Both the position numbers and the translations under genes were made by a program. DNA of 64,000 bases from Caprimulgus europaeus. Lineage: Eukaryota > Chordata > Aves > Caprimulgiformes > Caprimulgidae. Position 1 is the stretch's first letter; every line of letters begins with the position of its first letter. Of the stretch, positions 1 to 16,960 are shown one piece after another. The stretch is taken from assembly GCA_907165065.1 (NCBI GenBank), contig OU015550.1, positions 5,057,501 to 5,121,500 on the forward strand. Reading direction: 5' to 3'. The notes beneath the pieces are model-generated. The model was not told where the DNA came from and did no database searches. It saw only the letters and a program-made list of their open reading frames with translations.

Positions 1-3000
1 TCCACCGAGCATAAACCACCTAGAAATAAAAATACCTCTTCCCAGGAGAAAGGCACTACCACACACTGATGTTCTCCCCGGGGAATGGGGTGGCACCGGG
101 CCACTTGGTTCAAGAAACCCACCTGGATGTATTCCCTGCAGAAGGCAATGGCGTTTGGCCAAGGCTTCGCAGATGTTCTGCATTCCCGGGTCGTGTCCAT
201 GGCTCACCCTGTCCCAACACGCTGGTGGCAAAGGCACCGATGCCTTCGCGCTCCCCAGACTGAGCAGAGGGGAGAGGGTGAACCCAGGCTTGCGGCAGGA
301 GACTGCACACACAGCAGGAGCCTTAATCACACTAAAGCTCATTAAATCGTCCCATGCACACGCTCAAGTCCCCAGGAAACTGCTCCTCCACGGTCAGGGG
401 CTGTTTATTGCTATTCCTTGGCCTATAGATGAGGAATATCAGCCCTGAGCTACCTCCTGAACAAGCACTCTCTGTACCAGTTTGAGAACAGAGCTATTTT
501 CCATTGGATCAGGCACCAGGAGCAGAAGGTGAAGCGCTGAGAAGGCAGCGATGAGCAAACAGCCCTCTCGCTGCCTCGCCATCCCATTCCCACCCATTGG
601 CAGAGAAGAAAGAAATTGAAGCAGCACTTCACTGTCAAAGGCTGCACATGCCAAAACACGCAGCCTGCAGGTTCCTGGGCACACGCTGGTGAAAGGTCGG
701 CTGCCTCAGTGTAAAGTCTTCTGCACACACTTCACCCAACTGCCTGCTCGCCACCACCCCGAGCCCTGCTTGGCACCAACCCGAGCCCTGCTCAGCACCT
801 GGGTACAAACCAAAGCACCACACAGCCTGGGACACGTTTGTTTGGGAAGAACCATCATCCCCAAACACACAAGTTGGAGCTCAGATCCTGACTAAGCCTG
901 AGCAGCTCCAGCTGCAATTAATGCTTGATGCTATGAAGGCAAATTCTGTGTGGTGACCGGGTCATCTCCTTCAGCTGGTGCCATTTCATGGAACCAAATG
1001 ACAATTAGCTGAAGTGAAAGGAGGTTTGTAAATTCAGAAGATAGGGAACACAATGTTGCATTTCACAATACCTTTAAATAACCCTTTATCAGCACTTACT
1101 GCACAGGCACAGATGATCAGAAGGCAGATGAAAGCAGAGAAAGCAAGGAAGTCTGGGGAACAGAGATGTGTTTTGACTACAGGGAAGTAGTACAAGGTTT
1201 TCCCCCAAAGCATGCTTTCTGTCATGGGGAGAGAGGAAGTTTTCAACCAAGCTGACCATTATTTATTACTCTACAGAAGTTAACTACCACATTTTAAAAT
1301 AAAATTAAAATAATGGTTTCAGTTTATCCCACCCCCATTCATTAAAAAAACAAAACCAAAACAACAGTGTGGGGGGAAACTGATCAGGGAGAGGAAGAAA
1401 AGAAAAAGGTAAGGAAAAAGAACAAGAAAATCCTCTACAAAATTCCAGTGTCAGTTTCTTCAGCTTTCAAAATAATTAAAGCCTCTTTGAAATGAAAGCC
1501 TGTGCTGTTTTCCTTTTCTTTTTCCTGTGGAAAGCACTGGTCATTATTCCCATGTTATCAGTACCACTTTTCCCTTGGGAATGCCCAAGCCAGGAAGCAC
1601 TGACCCAGGAACAAAGGTCTGGAGCTCAGGAGGTCCTTTCCCACAGCACTAAGCTGTAGCCTCCTCACCTCTACCTGGTCTTCTGCACTGCAGTGACTCA
1701 AAGACAACTCCACAGGTGAGCCAGACTTGCTAACAACACCACAAGCCTTTGGTCAAGCATTTCCCTGCACTCATCCCTCTTTTCTTCTTCTGTGTGCTCT
1801 ATCCTAACCTCTTGCTCTGTTCAGAGCTTGGACTCCTTCTCCCACAGCGACTCAAAAAACAAAGAAGAAAACAAAGAAAAGCCCTGTGCTCCCTCAGACT
1901 CTTCCTGTAGAGTCACACGTGGGAGGTTTGCCAACATCTGCATGGGTGTACCTCAAACAAAGCTAAATCCATTTCTTTGGGAAGGGACCAGCACCTGAGA
2001 TTGCACATCTCGCTCAGGGAGCGCTCCCAAAATCAGCTGGTTTCTCCAGGAGCCCTCGCAGTGATGAGCGCCCTACGGGACTGGTGCAAACCATGCTGTT
2101 TCTTTGTGGGTTGTTTTTTTGGGGTATTTTGGGATTTTTTTTCCTCCTCATTTGGCACCAAGCATCACTTGCAAAGTGGGAGAATGACAGAGCTCTGAAA
2201 AGGAACATTTGACAAGACACAGGATCACACGAACCCGGTGTTTCAGCACACGTGCCAGACTCAAGTGGGGTCTGAACATGTTTTGCAAGGCAAATAGAGC
2301 CTCATCTCCGAGTACACCACCACAACTCCAGGTTCTTCCCTGGCTTTGTTTCCATTTGCCATCAGCAAAATCTACCAGCATACCCCAAAATGTAGTATTT
2401 CCTTCGCACTCAGTTAGGAAAACACGTGAGCTGTACCCAAAGAGAGTGCAGGCTGCTGTGGAAGAGGGACAGCACACAAAAGTCAACTCCACTCTGCCCC
2501 AGCATCCAAGGGACCTAAAGGGCTTCAGCTGACTGACAATCCAAGCATCTTCTATAGAGGGATAATAAATTTCCTACTTTGTGCAACTCTCACTTTGTTC
2601 TGCTTCCTCTGCTGTGGGTTTGCAATCCAACGTGGGCTTGTTCCTATCTTAGACAACATCACAAGGGAAAAAAAAACAAAGGACAGACAAAGAGATGGAA
2701 TAAAATAAAGCAGGCAGCAAGGCAGGGTTTGGAAAAAGCTCATACACAAAACCCTTTCAAAAAAGCAGCTCACGTGCAAAGGCATTTTCAAGAGAAAGAG
2801 GCAGCAGAAAAAGGAAGTCAAACAAACCCATTTCAGCTGGGATTTCTGGTGAAGGTTAATCAGACAGCAGCACCTAGAAATAGATTTTGCAAGTTCTGAG
2901 GCAAGGACAAAGTCATGAAGCGATATGTAACTGCCAGTTCTAGGAAAACACAGGACAACCTCGCAGAGAAGCACAGAGATTTCTAAAAGCACCGACTTCC

Positions 3001-6000
3001 CAGAAAAGAGAAATCTTAGTGGAAGGTTCCGACTTTGCCATCGTGTGGTCGTTGGCTTCAGAGAGTGACAGGAGGGAGCAGGGAAGCACAGGCACTGGGA
3101 CAGCCAGAAAATTATGCAACAGCTGATCAGACCCTAATGAGTCCTTGCTCCAGAATTTGGAGGTGCTATTTTAATACAGCTCCCAACTCGGAGACCGAGC
3201 TTTGCAAGAGTAATGGGAATCTAAAAGTCATTAACTAAACAGAGCAGCTACGGGAGGTTTCTTGCTTCATTAGCAAGAGGAAACCCTCACGAGGGAGAAG
3301 CCTTGAAGATCAAGGAAGGGTGGTTTGTTCATTTTTAAAGCTTCACAACAAAAATCCACTCATTGCTCTCTCAAGAGGGATGCTCTCAGGAAGCTTCATG
3401 TTCAACACCTTCTCGGATCACTAAAGCTCCAGTTACCAATATTAGAACCTTGTACCCCAGCTCCTAAGACAACCTTGGAGGTGAAAGGGGGGGAAGGTGA
3501 GCCCCTTGCTCACTTTCAGAAGTGCCCTGTGAGAAAACCACGTTGCTGGACATGAGCAGCCCAAGTCACACAGCAGCACGGACACCCAGCAGGGTGATCC
3601 AGCTCTGGGGCTGCCACCCACCCCCTGACCCTACAGAAGATCCACCAAAAAGTGGGCACGAGCGCTAGTTTTGCCTACGAGGCCTAGATGGTGCTAGTCA
3701 TCAACCTGACACGTTTTACAGCAGGAAATCTGCTGTCACTGGGTTCAGAGCAGCTTCACACCACGATCACAACCCACAGCAAAGCCCCGGCTTTGTGACC
3801 CAGGTAAACATCGCGCTCCTCGCAGAGATGCCACCCCCAACGTCCCAGGATGTGGTGGCACTTACTCATGTGAGAAGTCATCACTTCACAGAGCTTCTGA
3901 GGATGCTGCAGGATGCCCACAGAGTATTACAGGGCACAGAGAGGTCCACAAATACCAGCTACCTTTGCTGAAGCTAAAAGGAGGATGGAGAGCAACTCCT
4001 TCAAGAGGACAGAGAAGTAACTCGGTTCCCATCCTTGCGTTCTCTTTCACACCCAAGCTGCAAACGATCTGCTGTTCCTCAGACCTGATAAAGCCTCTTT
4101 GCACTCAGCTCTCCGGGTTTCCTTTGCAGAGAGCAGCTCTGCCTCTGCTTTGGTGTTTGCTGATGCTCTCAAAAAAACCCCACAGATCTGCGCTGGTTTC
4201 AAACACTTGTTACTTCTGAGTCTAGGCAGGCAAGAGCCCTTGTCTCGAGGACTGGGCAGTCTGCACACTCAGGGCAGATAAGAGGGAGAGGGGAAGTTCA
4301 GCATCCTGCAGCAGGCATGGGGTGGCTAGTGCAGTCCAGGAGCCTCCATCTCCACTCCCTCAGGAGATATTTGACTGGGGCAAGTCCAAGGCTTGCCAGC
4401 AGAGAGCCATGCAGGGGAGTTCACTGCCGAGGGGAACACTCCAGAGTTAAATACTTCACTGAGCAGGACTTGCAATGCCCAAATTGTACAACAGCTGCTA
4501 ATATTCAAAGTTACTCTCAATAGTACCTTTCAGGAAAAAGCAGAATTACCCAGTTACATGAGAGCTTCACTACACAGCGAGGAACGAGACAGTGAGAAAA
4601 AGGCTCATTTTGTTTCAGAAGGACCAGTTGCCACTGACTCAGATAGACTTGGAGGTGGTTTTAGGTGCTTATGAAAGTTAAGCCCTAAAGCTGTGCACCA
4701 GAGGATCTCTGGTTATTACACAACGCTGCCAAACTAGTTTCCATCTGCGTTATCTCCACAGCCCTTCTCCTACTAAAAGGACAATTTCCCTTGTGGAGTT
4801 CCCACATCCTAAATGAAATTCCTGGATACAACTCTTAAAAACCTCACTGGTTCCTTTCCTGGCCTGACCCAACAGCACCATCACAGTTAGTAACAACAGG
4901 GCAAAGTCAGGACCCATGGTGACCATTTAAAGGACATCTAGAATTTCATTTCAGAGCCTGTTTTTTGTGCAAACAACCCAAGGTCTGAAACAGAAGAGGC
5001 GAGAAGGAGACTGCAGTGCGCTCAGCTCGCTTAGCAAGGAGCCGTGAAACTGCAGCTGGGGAGAAATTGGTGCAATTCACAGAGAAAAGCCAACATTTCC
5101 AAAAGCAAACATAGATCCATAGATGTCAAACTGCATATCTGATTTCCTCCCCCTCCCACCGTGTAATTTCTAAGCCAAAAAAGGCTTTATCTGGGTGGAT
5201 TTTCCAGGGAAGGATAAGCCCTTTCTGTACCACTGCCCAGTTCCTGGATCAAACAACAACAAATGACACGGCTGAGCAGATACCATCACCCCCATCCTCT
5301 CCTACAGGACTCCAGCCAGGGAATTCATCACATCAGATGGGAACCTTCCCCCAGCAAGGCAGCTTGGACACAACATCAGAGAGCAAAGTGTTTTACCTGC
5401 ACAGGTAGTGGAGAGCAGCTCCTAGGAAAGGCACATCCCTGCAAGCAATCTGTCTGAAGTCCATGCTAAAAACAAGCACCCAGCCTGGGGTCGGGATCAC
5501 CAAGTGATGAACAAAAGCCACTCCTGAGCCTTATTCCCCACACAGAGATGTTCTTCCCTGCTCCAGCCTCCCTGGGAGTGGACTTGTGCCTGCTCAGAAA
5601 GCTGATTATGCAGCAGTAAGTCATCCAGCACGGCCAGGCCAAATCAATCCAGCCAGCTGTTTTAATTTAGCTCATTTCTTCATTAAGCTTAGCTGTGCCC
5701 TTAACCCTTCTGTTCCCAGAGAAGAGTTCCCTTCTGTGCCCTTAACCCTTCCCCCAGAGCCTGCTCACCAGCTGACAGTGGGGAGAGGCGAGCAGAGCAT
5801 CAGCTGTGAGCTGCTGCAGCACAAAGCCATGAGAAACCCCACTTCTTGCAAGGAAATATTGTGTTTTTGCTCAGCCACAGCTCCCAAAGAGCTTGAATCC
5901 CATCCCAGGACATGTGCAAACCAGCAAGGGGTTCCTGTCCCTTTTGCTTCAGGCCCAAGAAGTGCTGCTGAGGCACCCAAGGGTTAACACCTTGCTGATA

Positions 6001-7093
6001 GAGCCGCAAACCTTCTCCACCTGTTTCTCATTACCAGCTCTGACCTTTTGCTACTCAGGGCCAAGATCTGGCCCAGCTGGAAGAAAACTCAGCTGACCCT
6101 CTTTGTTCCTGCAATTTTTTTCCCCGTTTTCCAGGCTGTGCAGTCCCATGCCCACCAAAGACCTCTTTTATTCTTCTGAGAAAGCTCAAGGCTTCAGTTT
6201 ACTCCCTGCTTCAAGTCAGCTTTGCTGCTTAACCATCAGGAGACAGAGAAACTACACCAAGAACTGCATTTGCCCCAGATAAAACTGGACTCTGGAAAGG
6301 AGAACTGTTAATAAAAATCCAGTTCTGATTTTACTGGAGGAAAGAAACCCAAAACAAAACAAAAAAAACCCTAATGCTATGATCCATCTTAGAGATATAT
6401 TTACAAAGGGGTTTTAAACCAAACTGTGGATTTGCACTGGCCCCTGTCTCATCTCAAAGGATAAGCAGCCAGCACGAGGGCTGCAGCTTGGGGATGTCAC
6501 TGCTGTCACTTAGGCTGCTGAAGATGGAGGGCTCTGCACTGCGTCCTGCTGTATCCAGAGCCACAGCTGCTAATTTAGAAACATTGCCTGAATTTCTCTT
6601 TGTGCTCTCCCACGTCCTGCCCTGCTCCAACTCCTGTCTACTTCCATTTCATTTCTTAAAAAGCACTGCTTAGCAACCTGACAGCCTTTTCACTTCCAGC
6701 ACAAGGCAACCAGTTCCTCCCATTCCCACTCCTCCAACAGGGAAGCTGTGGCAGCCACACGGCCCCCTTCGCTTAACAGCAACATCTGAGATGGAGCCAG
6801 GGTCATAACGCAGCAGCCTTGGTGACACAAGGCCAGTTTGTGTCACCTCTTGACAAATCCAGTGTATTTTTGTCCATGGGAAGACAGGAGAGCCCTGATC
6901 CCTCCTGAAGCCACAGATCTCATCCATACTTCCACAACAATCATTTCTGCTGTGGAGTAATATCCTCAGTGGAGCAAAGGATAGGTAATTACAGAGCCTT
7001 CAGTAAACCTTTTAAGCCATTCATCCAAAGTCCCCAGAGGGAAGCAGGTGAGACTATAATAGGCATTGCACAACAGATACGTATCTAGGGTAT
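1..7093. other. No gene recognised; non-coding flank
   Basis: I see no coding exon on either strand. Open frames here are short, lack family motifs and have no convincing splice sites. No CR1 copy is evident. TTTATT (AATAAA on the minus strand) occurs at 404-409 and 1262-1267, so part of this could still be 3' UTR of the minus-strand KLF gene or of an unseen gene, but nothing decides it. Small items only: an 18-base direct repeat near 5.7 kb and some A-rich runs. Confidence 0.5.
5693..5751. repeat. Short direct repeat, 18-base unit, 41-base period
   Basis: The unit CTGTGCCCTTAACCCTTC occurs at 5693-5710 and again, perfectly, at 5734-5751. Two copies only; probably a local slippage or duplication product with no evident function. 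Confidence 0.75.
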
Positions 7094-7099
7094 TTTATT
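7094..7099 (-). terminator. Candidate polyadenylation signal for the KLF gene
   Basis: The minus strand reads AATAAA in an A/T-rich patch, followed downstream by a GT-rich stretch (TGTTGTGC), as expected around a cleavage site near 7075. It would give the KLF gene a 3' UTR of about 3.1 kb. The assignment rests on position and motif only; other AATAAA sites lie further downstream. Confidence 0.35.
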
Positions 7100-10000
7100 T
7101 TATAAAAATCTCTCCCCTCCCTTTGCGGTTTCTTTAAAGGAATGGCAAAAGGAACCAGGTGAGCTGGGAGTCACTGCTGCCAGCGCTCCCAGCCCTGTCT
7201 TCCATGGGGGATCCACCCTGGGACCACTGTGGGCTCTGCAGGAGCTGCTCAGCAGACATGCTACTGAAGAACAGAGAAGAGCTTGGACTAATGGTGAGGC
7301 ACAGCTCTTCTGGCTCCACAGTTTGGAAACACGCAATCTCCCCAGTCGCCTTCGGCTGAGAGCAGAGGGAGGCAGGATGGGGCAGGTCCAAGATGAACAG
7401 GGAGTGTGCTGTGAAAGAGTCTGGAGTGAGGAAGAAGAGCAAAGTGGGATAGATAAAAGCACGAGACGGGCATGAGTCATGTTGGCATACAGCCTCCGAA
7501 GAGAACCCTCAAGCAAAGAGGGTATGAAGTAAATTCACAGTCGGGCAAAAATCCACTAAAACAAAAGGTAACCCAAAATAAGCTCTTGCATACCTGTCTC
7601 CTCTGGCTCATCATTAAAGGTTCAGCATCACACGAACTCGGGTTGTGTTTCTTGCTGGCATCTGATCACACTTGCCCAGGCCAGGGCAGAGGTGGGAGCA
7701 CTCACGGTGTGTTTGGAGAGCGCTCGCTCCCTGAGGCAGGTCCAGATCTCCAGCTCATCACTGCAGAAGCTGCCTGCCTGCCTTCCCCAGGGGGGAGAGC
7801 TCTCCCCAAAGAGTCAACGTGAGGATTGCAGGTCTAACACACTTCCACTTGCACACACAGGAAAGAAACCTCGCTGCAGGCAGCTACTTTCCGTCCAGCC
7901 TCTCTGCACCTACCCGCTGATGAGCTAAGGATGAAGGAGTTTAAGCTGGGATCCAGAAACCAGCCCTCCCAGACCTTTGGGGAAAGCTTGGATCTGAAGC
8001 CGAGCAGCACGGCTCCAGCTATTCCTGTCGTAAACCCCGTGCTCCCGCCTGGGGATTGGGAAAGCAAAGCAATGCAGGTGTTCTCCAAGAAACACGCAAC
8101 CCGGGCACGCCAGCTCTTTGGAAACCTAACAGCAGACCCATTAGCTGGGGCTCAGGCTGCAGCCCTGCAGCTGGGCGAGCCACGAATCGGTTCCCCGCTA
8201 CGCTGGGGCTGGAAGCTGGCCAGTGAGCCTTCCCTCAGCTGCTGGCCAGCTTGTTTTTACAATAACGAATCCAAACCCCAAGCCAGCTTTAGTAACGTCT
8301 CTCCTCTGCGGAAATCTCGTTTCTGCACACTGAGGTTTCCACTTTAGAGAAATTTTTGCTGTTTATAGAGGCCAAAAGCATGGGGGAAGCAGACCCTTCC
8401 CTTTGGTGCTTGTATAGTGTCACCCAGCACCAGGTCCTGGGCTGGACTGTGGTCCTGTAGCACTGGAACAACAAACAGCAGGAGAAACAAGTTCATCACA
8501 GGGATCTCAGTGCACCAGAGATCCTCAGTGGTGGAAATTGCCCTACCCTATCCATCTCCAATCTCTGCAGCAGCATCTTCCTCAGGGGCAGCATAAGCAT
8601 CCCCAAATATCCTAGACTAGGAGTAAATCCAGGATTTTTAGCTCCCCTTGCTCCTTTTTTCCCTGAAGTCACACTGCAGTAGCTTCTCAACAAAGCTGGA
8701 AGAGCTCTGGTCACTGTGCTGAGGAAGGAGCAGCCACCAAGCAAACATCTCCAGCCACACGATGGGTTTTCAAACTGCTTTACAAGCTTGTGTTTCTCAC
8801 ACAGAAGTTTAGTGTCTCATCCAGAGATGCTTGTACCAACCCTCAGAGCAGCACCAGATCCATCCCCACCAGCTTGGCTTTTTCCTTCCCCAGAGTCATC
8901 ACTCAAAAAGGGCTGTAGAGACCAGAGAACAACTACTCTGCTGTACAAACATGCCCTCCACAGGGCAGGGAAAAGAGTTCAGCTCATTTCCCTGTCCTTA
9001 TTCTGGGTACAACCCAACACTCCTCACTAAAGCCAGCTCAAGGGCAGCTTGAGACAAGTGTGTGAATTCCTACTCTGGAAGAGCACTGGGGTAACAGCAG
9101 AACAGCACAAACACACCTGAATAGAAAAGAACCTGGAGGTGCTAAATATCAGCTTGAGACACGCTGGCAAAGCCACGTAAGAAAGGGCACGCTGCCTAGC
9201 TCAAACTCCTGACGCTTATTCTTTGTTTGTACAAGCACCTAATTCCCTCCCAGATGTTTGCAAAAGCTCGGGAAGTTGGCACAGTAGCAAGGAGTTGGCC
9301 TTTAATTAACCAGAAGTCAAATACAAAAAGGACGTCAGCAGCCTGTGAGCTGCGCTGCTCCCCTTGACCGGCGCGCACGGCTCCTCTGTGGGTCCCTGCA
9401 CACCGGTGTCTCCCCGTACTGCTGTTCTTTCAGGCCAGCATGTGAAAAAGGACTTTGCTGGTGCTGCTTACATTTCTCCTCATCTCCTTTCAACCTGCAC
9501 CACTGAGTGAGCTGAACAGATGCATTTCCTGCCCCCTTCCAACCATAGCTGCAACGTCACATGCCCCAAGGACACCAGCGTGCCCAGTGTGTGCCCAATA
9601 CCAGTCAGGTGAAAAACCACCAATGCAGAAAAACAGAGTCAGGGACAACACAACTACCATCTCAACCACACCAGAAATGTCTGTGTTCTGTCCCCCCAGC
9701 TGCTGCACAACACACAAACAGCCTCCCCATCCATCCATGGTCCTGCCTGGATGCTGCCCTGCCAGATGGGCTCACACACACGGGTTTCTGAGCGCGTCCA
9801 GCCAGAACAAATCCTCTCTGGCTGCCTCCGAAATGCTGCTGACCCACAGCCTTGACATGCTGGTGTGACTCGCAGCTGCAGCAGCCCAGAGGATGTCCCA
9901 CAGCGGGGATGGAGAGCTGTCAGCCAGCTCTTGCCTGTCACGCTGCAGCAGGCAGGTGACACCCACAAGCTGTGCAAAGGGCTCTTGTAAAGCTGTCCTC

Positions 10001-10225
10001 TACCCCAACCCCAATTCCCTACACACACACACGCTCACCCTGCATTAACCTGGGTTTCCATCGTGTATATTTAAGAGAAGGACAGTAGGACCCAAACCAG
10101 GCTGTGCATATGGGTTATCCTTGAACAGAGGTATATCAGTGGCTCTCCTATAATTTGTTAGAGAAATTTCCCCATCTTCATTAGTGTTTTTTGCATTGTT
10201 TGCCTGGCTTCAGAGCCTCCTGGGC
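7100..10225 (-). other. Probable 3' UTR of the KLF15-type gene
   Basis: This stretch lies between the stop codon of the KLF gene and the first strong minus-strand AATAAA. It has no recognisable coding sequence and no obvious transposon. Long 3' UTRs are common in KLF genes. The extent is inferred; transcript data would be needed to place the end. Confidence 0.35.
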
Positions 10226-14033
<3,808 letters not shown>

Positions 14034-14125
14034 TTGTTGACTTGCTTCCTCTACCCACACAAAGCTCCTGGCTCAGATGGATCAGAAGCCTCTGTAAGAG
14101 CTCAGCTGGGGCAGTCTTCGTTCAT
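14034..14125 (-). other. KLF15-type gene, 5' UTR part of exon 2
   Basis: The segment lies between the acceptor (CTTGCAG, ending at 14126) and the start ATG. It contains an ATG as its very first codon (14125-14123) whose frame stops at TGA 14104-14102, 68 nt before the main start. That frame joins in phase with an ATG in the predicted exon 1. Confidence 0.65.
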
Positions 14126-16302
14126 CTGCAAGGGAACACCACCAAGGTTATTTCCAAATTAAAAAATAAACAAGAAAACCTCAACCTTTGAATAAAATGG
14201 ATTGTGTGTTAGAAAGAAAACATCAAAACTAGTCAAGTGGCCTTTGTTTTTAAAGAGTCTGTTGCTCAAAAAACACATGCTAACCATTTTCCTATGCAAG
14301 ATGCCAACAGGCTGCAAAGAGCTCGATTCCTCCCAGAGGCAAACTTGTCTGGGGAGTTTATTAAGGTAAAAATACACAATTAAACACTTCATCTCTCTTC
14401 CATCTATGCCAGAGGGCAGGTATATGCTGCTGGATGGCAGAGAGGATGACTTGTTGCTTACAACTAGGAGTTAATCCAGACCCAAGAGAAGGTGCTGGTT
14501 TCTCCACACTGCAAATGTTGGTACAACCACAACCTGATGTAGACCTATCACAGTTGGGTTAAAACTAACTAGTTTGGGAACAGATAACAAGACAGCTATA
14601 AGCCTGCCTGCTGCCAAACTGCCTGGGGCTCTGTGCAAGCACCACAACTGGTGAGCACTCACCAGCAACCCCGCTGCTGTGGTTACACTGGCTATCGGTG
14701 CCTGAACGAGCGAGTTTAAAGCCAGTTCAGGCAGGTCTGCCCAAGCTCAGTCACACCTCCAGAAAGCAGCACAGACAGACTGTCTGGGGTCAGCTCACAG
14801 GGCCTTTGAGGACACAAACACCACATTTGAAAACAGGTGAGAAAGAGCACCATGCCTTGTGTGGTCTCCAGAAGGTGAATGGTCTCCCATGATTCAACAC
14901 ATCCAACCCCACAGACCCTGCTGCAGCTCACAGGGTTGTGAGCCCAGTGCCTGGGCACTCATTGAGCAGCCACACACCGTCCTGCCCCTGCAAAATAGCA
15001 GCTTGGAGGCTAAATCCTGCTCCTGTAGCACCTGAACCACCCAAGAAGGCAGGTACTGTTTGCATTTAACGCAGAAAGCGAGCTTCCAAGAGAAAAGAAA
15101 ACCTATGCCAAAGTACCTTATGAACATTTTCCAGAGTGAGTGAGTGAGTCCATGAGATTTCTGCAAAGCTGCAAACCAGTCAAGCCAGTCCTTGTTATCA
15201 GTGCTTCCTCAGGGTCCCGAGAGCTGGGAAAGGGAATTTTTGAGAAGCAGTCTGAGTGTAATATAAAAACTCTTCCCCTTAAGAAGAAATAATCCCCACA
15301 TGGTTCAAAATCTGCTAAGCATGAGATACCACATTTCTCGGGGCTATTTGCAGTGCTGCCCACAGTTTGTCTCCAGCACAGCTCTGCTTCAACAATCGCT
15401 GCTCACATGTGAGGCAAGAAAGGCGTTTGGGCCAATCTCAGCCTTCAGGCTTCATGTTTTCATCACAACACAAATTTGTGCTCTGAACCATCACCTTCAA
15501 GGCAGCACCCAATTCCACTCCTTCCTCCACACCAATTTTATGATCTCTTTCTGATCTCTGCTGCTCTGACTCTCATCTCCTCTTTCTACAAGCTTCAGAG
15601 GCTAGAAAAGGCTTCCCCCTCTGGCTACCAAACACTCCTGTTTACCTCTTCCAGAAAGTCTTGATTTTGCAACAAGGTCTCCTTGCAGAGCAGCTCAGGG
15701 AGTCTCCATCCCTTCAGTGTGCCCCCAGGAAAACTGAATTAAACTATAAACTCCTCAGCTCAGAAGCCTCATTCAAAACACACCTAGCAAATTCAGAGTG
15801 AACAGTTCTGTTGAACAACATGAAGAAAAGCACAACCAAAGGGCAGGATGGTCCATGGTTAAGCTGGTGGCTTGGGACTGAGGAGACCTCAGATGGGTTT
15901 CCTGCTCTCTGCAGCTGCTGGGGTGCTCCAGTCCAGTTTCTCATCTAAGTGGGGGCAATAGCAACATCCTACATTGCAGAGTGGTGCTAAGGGGAAGTTG
16001 TAACCTGGTGGGGTGCTCCTCTACTAACAGACTTTACTGTGGATACCTGTTACAGGTGTCAGTGCCTCGTCAATCCAAGGCATTTTTGCAAAATGCACGT
16101 CAACAGTGCTGCCATCCCAGACAGGCTACTGCAAGAAAATGGAGACTTGACTTTGGCCTTCAGTGAAGCACACTGCAAGACAAGGTCAATGGCGTTTTCA
16201 AGCTTTACTTTGCATTTCTATCCCCATAGTTTTGCAGATCCCTAAGAGCACTCGATTACGGGATGCAATCAGCAGATGTGCAGTTTGAGCACACACAGAA
16301 AA

Positions 16303-16388
16303 AGTAATTTGCCCAAGGTCAGCCAACAAGCAGGAGCTGGGAACTCAGCCGAGGGTTACAGCTCTCCTCTCGTGACTAAACAACACGA
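16303..16388 (+). repeat. MIR-like SINE relic
   Basis: Contains the MIR core-like string TTTGCCCAAGGTCAGCCA followed by an AGCAGGAGCTGGGA block, matching the tail half of old amniote MIR/CORE-SINEs. Strongly diverged, so the boundaries are approximate. Confidence 0.5.
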
Positions 16389-16608
16389 ACAAACACCTGT
16401 AACCTCTTCAATTAATGTGAATTACATTCACAGTGTCCGTGCAAAAACTGGATTCATGAAGCTTTGCAGGACAACTACAACCTGCTCACTCAGTCCCGTG
16501 CAGCCAGTGCCACGTGTAGCAGATCCCTCAGCGATGAGAGGATGCCCAACGCTTCAACCTGGCCAAGGACAAGCGTTGGCACAACCGCTGCCCCAAACCC
16601 CATGGCGG

Positions 16609-16715
16609 GGAACAGCCAGGAGCGGGCTGGAAGCCCCCCGGACCGAGGAGACCGAGCCTGGCCCGGTGGCTCTTTTCATCCTCGGGGGGAGAAGGAAATA
16701 AACCCCCCAACCCCC
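16609..16715 (+). repeat. GC-rich dispersed repeat, copy A
   Basis: This copy matches 18630-18740 in the same orientation over about 105 bases with few differences, sharing blocks such as GAGCGGGCTGGAAGCCCCC and GACCGAGGAGA. It lies at the edge of the KLF CpG island. I do not recognise the family. Confidence 0.7.
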
Positions 16716-16804
16716 GGCCGACCGTGCCCCGCCGAGCCGCTCCTCCGCGGCTGCGGGCAGGCTTCGGGGAGCGCTGCAGAGCGGGTCCCCCCGTGCCCCC
16801 TTAC

Positions 16805-16840
16805 CCGGCTCCGGTCCATGCTGGCAGCGCGGTTCCCGCA
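16805..16840 (-). other. Predicted 5' part of exon 1 with upstream ATG
   Basis: The exon ends CGG|GTAAGG. It contains an ATG at 16819-16817 in strong Kozak context (A at -3, G at +4). Joined to the exon at 14125, that ATG opens a 12-codon frame ending at 14102. The 5' limit is a guess. Confidence 0.4.
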
Positions 16841-16960
16841 GCGCGGGGGCGGCTCCCGGTCCGCCCCGCCCCGCCGAGGGCTCGGCTCCGGCCGCCGGCC
16901 CCATTGGCGGTCACACGGGCCGGTACGGCCCCGAAACGGCAACGAGCTGCCGGGATTCGG

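Larger units (their letters stand above)
14126..16804 (-). other. KLF15-type gene, predicted intron 1
   Basis: Bounded by a donor CCGG|GTAAGG at 16804-16803 and the acceptor at 14126. No coding exon is evident inside. It holds an old MIR-like relic near 16.3 kb and, at its 5' end, one copy of a GC-rich repeat. Confidence 0.55.
16590..16960 (-). promoter_or_regulatory. CpG-island promoter of the KLF15-type gene
   Basis: A CpG-dense block surrounds a minus-strand arrangement of a CCAAT box (ATTGG on plus at 16903-16907), then two overlapping GC boxes at 16860-16874, then a predicted first exon ending at 16805 with a strong donor. This order and spacing fit a TATA-less KLF promoter with a start near 16840. 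It is inferred from motifs and CpG density, not from transcripts. Confidence 0.6.

Noticed and set aside
14034..14060. Nine-residue N-terminal extension of the KLF protein
   Set aside because: It would start at GTG (14060). The first in-frame ATG is at 14033, and an in-frame TGA lies just upstream.
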